A stretch of 64,000 nucleotides of DNA from Fratercula arctica (taxonomy: Eukaryota; Chordata; Aves; Charadriiformes; Alcidae): assembly GCA_947846985.1 (NCBI GenBank), contig CANTUZ010000011.1, positions 27,343,089-27,407,088 of the forward strand, in the 5' to 3' direction. This document shows positions 59,601-64,000 of the stretch, one piece after another (position 1 is the first letter of the stretch; each line of letters starts with the position of its first letter). The position numbers and the translations under genes are program-made. The notes beneath the pieces were generated by a model, which was not told the DNA's origin, did no database searches, and saw nothing but the letters and a program-made list of their open reading frames with translations.

Positions 59601-62600
59601 GTCATGGTTTTCAGTCCATTGCACTGGTTAAAGTTTGGTAGAGGGGAAGATTTCTTTATGTTCCTTCTGACTTCTTTCTTGACGTTAACTGACTTTAAAA
59701 GTTTATTTAACAAGTTATTATCTCTTTACATTTGCAAAAGAAGACCGGGTTTGCATGTATAAGACAGCCTACTAACATTTCTTCAAAGCATACATTTGAT
59801 AATCAGAGTTGTGCTGATAGTTTGACTGCTGTTGTGCCCACTTAAACACACTGTACCACACTGAATCTTCAAAACCTTCTCTTCAGTTCATAGGAGTATT
59901 TGCATAGCTGTATAGGTCTCTTATTAATTTGTGTTAAGTTCTCTCCTCTATAGAGCATCTTATTTATTTTCCTCATATCTTGTTACGCATACGAGCTCAC
60001 CCATATCCTATGCTGTGCTTGCTTGTAGGGCAAGAAACGTTTGAGAGCGGGTCATGTATTACAGCCTTCCTGAAAGAATTATGTTAAGCTTTTTCTAGAT
60101 TTGGGAAAGTATTTTGTACCATATAACATCTTTAAGCTTCTGTAGTCAAATACTATGATCTTTAGATGAATGTAAACATAATTTTAACATGTGTTCCAAT
60201 TGTACATTAAAACTATTTGTGAAACTGATCATCAATCTGCAAATGTAGGAAATTTCCTAAGACCTGGAAAACTTTGAAAAGTGTTTCAAAGTATGTAGAA
60301 ACTATTTTGATTGTGCCATTTTTGCAGCTGTTTCTTGGCATTTTTGTTTTCTTTGGCAGTTCAGGGTTTTGTAAAGCTCAAAATACTTAAATAGAGGAAA
60401 AACAGGCTTTTAAAAATCTTTTGGTCTTTGCTTTTTTTGCTGCTTGTAGGGTTTATATTCATGAAATCCTCTTCACTGTGGCACTGCGATGTTCCCTAGG
60501 AATGACCCAACTGTAACATCTGAAACTCTGGACTGTAGTGCTAAATGAGGGGTGAAAAGAGTATCTCTTGTTGACTCTGCACCTCTACTATGAAAATATT
60601 AACAGGAGGATTCAGGAATAAAACTATCCTAAAAGATTTTCAAATGGTGTACTGCTAACATGTTAGTTTATTTTCGATCTGTAATGAGGGGAGGAGGGAA
60701 TGTATTGAAAGAAGAAAAATCAATCAGTGCTTGAAAGCATTCTCAAATGTTAGAGGAATATGCTAATTTTCAGCTGTTAACCTCTTGGATTCAGCAGCCA
60801 AGATTCAGAAGAACAAAGGCATAAGCAGTAATATATTCTGGATGAAAATCCTGCTGCTTGGGTCTGTGGGATTAAACTGATTTGTACAGCATGTTTAAAG
60901 CACTTCATGCAGTTAAGACTTTAGGAAGAACACACCTCATAGTATTGTATTTCATGTGCGTTACAGTTGCGTGGTCAACAGTACCCTGCTTTGTCTGTAG
61001 TTTAGATTTTACTTCACCTTCATTGCTGCCCCTGCTAACTGTAGTTTAGTGAAGGCTGTGGTAATTTCAGGTTCGATTAAAAAAAACTCCAATATTCAAA
61101 GTAGGTGGTGTAGAGAAAAGCCAAATTGCTTTCACGTTGCTGCTTTGAAAGCAGCCTTGCCATTAGCATATGCTTTTAGTGTATGTTCTGATGTAGCCAG
61201 TTATGTTATTTATCAGATAGTGTAACAACCCCATTGCCACCATCGCAAAAACTCTTATTTTGATCTATCTTGTAGTTAGAGGATTATATTTTTCACCATA
61301 CTTCTTTAATGGTATTGTCATTGTGGATACGCTGAAGCCACTTAATTCCCTGCCCTCTACCCCCTGCAAAACAAAGCAACTTGTTGCATTTGGGAGATTT
61401 TTAATTTGAAGGCTATTATTTCCTTTGCTGTTTCAGTTTAGTAAGAGCCATAAAGATACAAGGGATAAACTGAAAAATCTTGGTGCTGCTTGTGATCACA
61501 CCTTTTCCATGAACAGAGTAAGCAAGCTGTGTTTTATCTGGTTACACAGGCTTCACCCTTATTGTCCTGTGATGACTTGCTATAGTAGCTGATGACTACA
61601 ATTCCCAATTATTGTAATTCCTTCTTAGCAGGCTTTACAAGCTGACATTACAACTGCTGGCAGCTAGTTCAGCATGCAGCACTCCATTTGCTTGCTGCTT
61701 TGAGTAATCACGCTGCATTAGGTTTGCTTTTCATTCATTACTTCAGTGGCCTAGTAGCAGCGTATTAACTTTCAGGTGTCCCAGCTGGTTTTCAAGTTTT
61801 TACCGATAATGGGAATGACCACTTCAAATGGTTTCTTTGCAGGCTCTTTGAGGTTCATTATATGCATATTTCAGTTTACATACCACCAACTGTACGAGTT
61901 ACTAATATGTCAGTGTTCTAGGAAATGCTGGAAAATGGAAAAAAAACAAACAAACAAAAAAAAACCCACTGAAAAGACAGGTTTTTGTTGCTTTATAAAG
62001 TTAAGATCATCCATTGTTTTTAGAGTTTTTGTCTGAGTATTGTGCAGTATCTTCAATAATCTGTAAGAAAATACAGTATGTGTCTTTTAGATAAAAATTT
62101 TGGTGACATTGTGTTATTTATTTGAAGGTAGAAAATGAATAGCACAGACTGACCCATGTTGGCAATATGTGCTTATCTGGAAAACATGCATTTTAAGACA
62201 ATCAAGTATAAGATGGCATATTCACAATAAAAGATTGTAGATCATAGTTATGGATTGGAGAATATGACAGTTGAGGGTCGCAGCTCCAGAAAAGTAGGTT
62301 GGGTGATGCTTGAGAACAGCTTGAACCTGAGCACCTATTTATCTCTGAGGAGGTAAGAGTGTGAGTGCAATGTTCAGCTGAGGAAGCAGAGTAGTATCAT
62401 TTAGGAGGAGGAAGTTGCATGACCTTAGAATGCATCATTTGTGAGACTGTGCTAAAACACAGACTAATTCTAGTGTCTGTTCAAAAAGGTGTTGAAAAAT
62501 TGAGAGAATTAGGGGAAAAAAGGTTCCATGAATGTACATGTCTGAATCACCTGAAACCGAATAAACTCAGTACTTTATTGTTAAAAATGTTAAAGGTTAA

Positions 62601-63646
62601 TTTGGACTTGTCTGCAATATGATGGGACAGAGATTTCATTTTTTAGCCATTGTGTAGTATAACAAAAAAGAATTACAAATAAAATCCATCTAGTTGAACA
62701 GGAAACAGGAAAAATTCAGACAGCAATAAGTTTTCACATTTTCCTAGTGAAGAGTAATTATGAGTTGGCTCATTCTCCCTAGGTTGTTGGGTAATTCTGT
62801 ACTGTCTTATTTGTTTCCATCAAGATAGCATAGCTCAAAAAAATACCTTGTGGTTCAAAAACTAGCTATAGGTCTGGTGCAGGAAGTATCTGAGACTCTG
62901 TGCGATTTCTTATGCTACTTAAAACAGCCTTTTCTAGTCTTATAAGAAGAAACGCTATCATTTTCCTTAGAACTTAGATAAGGGTTTACCAATTTATCAA
63001 AGGCTATGTTGACTGTTGGTGCCTGAATTTGGTAGAGAACACAGATTTATTTAGTTTCATCCCAAGTCATCTGCTCTTAATCCTTAGATCACAGTTCTTT
63101 GATTTAAAAATAGTTACTAATAATTTGCAAGCATATTATTTATATATGTCTCCTCTTTCACTGTTTTGATGCATGTTTTTAATACAGTTTCTTTTTGTTT
63201 ACTGTCATCTTGAGCTCCCATGCCTCTCATTAAATGTTGCATCTTATTTAAGGCCTGAGCTGTCACTTCAATTGTCTGTAAAGCAGTAGGTGCACATAGA
63301 GCACTTGGTATATTACATTACGTGTGTATTGTTGTTTACAGACTTAAGAGGCTTAAAGCAAAACACTGTTTGCCCTGAAGGCTGAAAAAGTTGATAGACA
63401 GGTGGATATAATACCAGAAATTCCCCTTTATATATGTTTTAGCAAGCCCTGTAAAACATGGATTTTTAACAAGGGATTTAATCTCTCCTCCCAGCTGCTA
63501 GCTGCAGCTTCCTTTGATGTTTTTCCTCTCCTTTACTGTTTTTTTTTTTTTTTCCTATTTATTCCATCACTTTTCTGAAGCTCATATTCCTTCAGGCTGT
63601 GTCTGAATGCACCTTGCTGTGGGTAGAGAAGGCGAAGAAGAAAGCC

Positions 63647-63683
63647 TTTTTTTTTTTTTTTTTTTTTTTTCCCCCCCCCCCCC
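63647..63683 (+). repeat. T24-C13 homopyrimidine tract
   Basis: 24 T followed by 13 C, then TCAG. It is a perfect homopurine/homopyrimidine block of 37 bp with triplex-forming potential. It also mimics a strong splice acceptor, but the sequence after it does not continue SHQ1: with the AA left by exon 10 the frame stops within five codons. Confidence 0.95.
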
Positions 63684-64000
63684 TCAGGCTGCTGCTTTGA
63701 TTTTCCAAAGTTGTTGGGAGGCAGTTCCTATCTGCCTACAGAAGGGTCAGTGATCTGTGTCATGTCTTTTCAGTTGGCACATCTCAGCTGACTCTCCTGG
63801 TTTGAGGAAGGGAAGGATGAGCTTGTGTAGTTTTGCCTTTCTAAGCAGGTGGAGTGTGCAGCTGTGATCAAAGTGGGAAGATGATCTGTGGGCTGACGAT
63901 GTCTTCCTGTTTTGTTTCCAACCTTGACAGCAGCTAGCATGGTCTCCTCCACCTGCCCCCTGCCCCTTGCAGTAATTGCCCCATAAATCTCAAGATAGAA

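Larger units (their letters stand above)
54234..64000 (+). other. SHQ1 intron 10 (incomplete)
   Basis: At least 9.77 kb. I looked for the final SHQ1 exon (a Lys-rich start, then an acidic, Ser-rich tail) and did not find it. It contains a short AT-rich tandem repeat (54628-54715), old dispersed-repeat remnants (56190-56285, 59455-59600) and a T24C13 tract (63647-63683). A 166-codon open frame (56251-56751) is noted under findings. Confidence 0.75.

Noticed and set aside
63647..63760. Possible final SHQ1 exon after the T24C13 tract and TCAG
   Set aside because: With the two bases left by exon 10 the frame stops within five codons, and the sequence lacks the Lys-rich and acidic features of the SHQ1 C-terminus.
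1..64000. U12-type introns, operons, CRISPR arrays, phage or plasmid elements
   Set aside because: All donors seen are GT or GC with U2-type sequence. No direct-repeat/spacer arrays or prokaryotic gene organisation is present.

Overview
The window reads as vertebrate, most likely bird, nuclear DNA. It is AT-rich and mostly intronic. Two conserved protein-coding genes lie head to head, there is a CR1 LINE tail of the type common in birds and other sauropsids, and older tRNA-derived SINE remnants are present. There is no bacterial or plasmid architecture: no operons, CRISPR arrays or dense coding. I cannot fix the species.

Left part (1 to about 16.9 kb), minus strand: the 5' portion of GXYLT2, glucoside xylosyltransferase 2. 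Five coding exons (1392-1515, 2498-2749, 8592-8723, 8916-9105, 16510-16712) join in frame into about 300 residues: an N-terminal membrane anchor, a stem, and most of a GT8-type catalytic domain with its DTD motif. The remaining 3' coding exons lie beyond base 1. The first exon sits in a CpG island with GC boxes and a G-quadruplex-capable GGGCC run in the probable 5'UTR.

Middle (about 16.9-22.5 kb): the space between the two genes. It holds no convincing gene, one phase-compatible candidate exon on the minus strand (19955-20046), and a minus-strand CR1 fragment (22078-22465) about 100 bp from the next CpG island.

Right part (22.5-64 kb), plus strand: SHQ1, the H/ACA ribonucleoprotein assembly chaperone. 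A CpG-island promoter with a palindromic NRF1-type site is followed by an untranslated first exon (boundary uncertain) and ten coding exons from 24570 to 54233. These join in frame into 394 complete codons, covering the N-terminal CS domain and most of the SHQ1-specific domain. The last coding exon is not visible and should lie past base 64000. The intron after the first coding exon uses a GC donor, and reading-frame logic requires it. Intron 7 carries a roughly 580 bp (GT6)/(GT7) satellite, which creates the very long low-complexity open frames there. Intron 6 carries a perfect 26-bp minisatellite.

The genes share no pathway: GXYLT2 extends O-glucose glycans on Notch EGF repeats, and SHQ1 acts in snoRNP and telomerase RNP assembly. 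Their divergent arrangement is the known vertebrate synteny. I found no previously undescribed system. The observations worth checking are splice-site oddities, the satellite and a few candidate exons.
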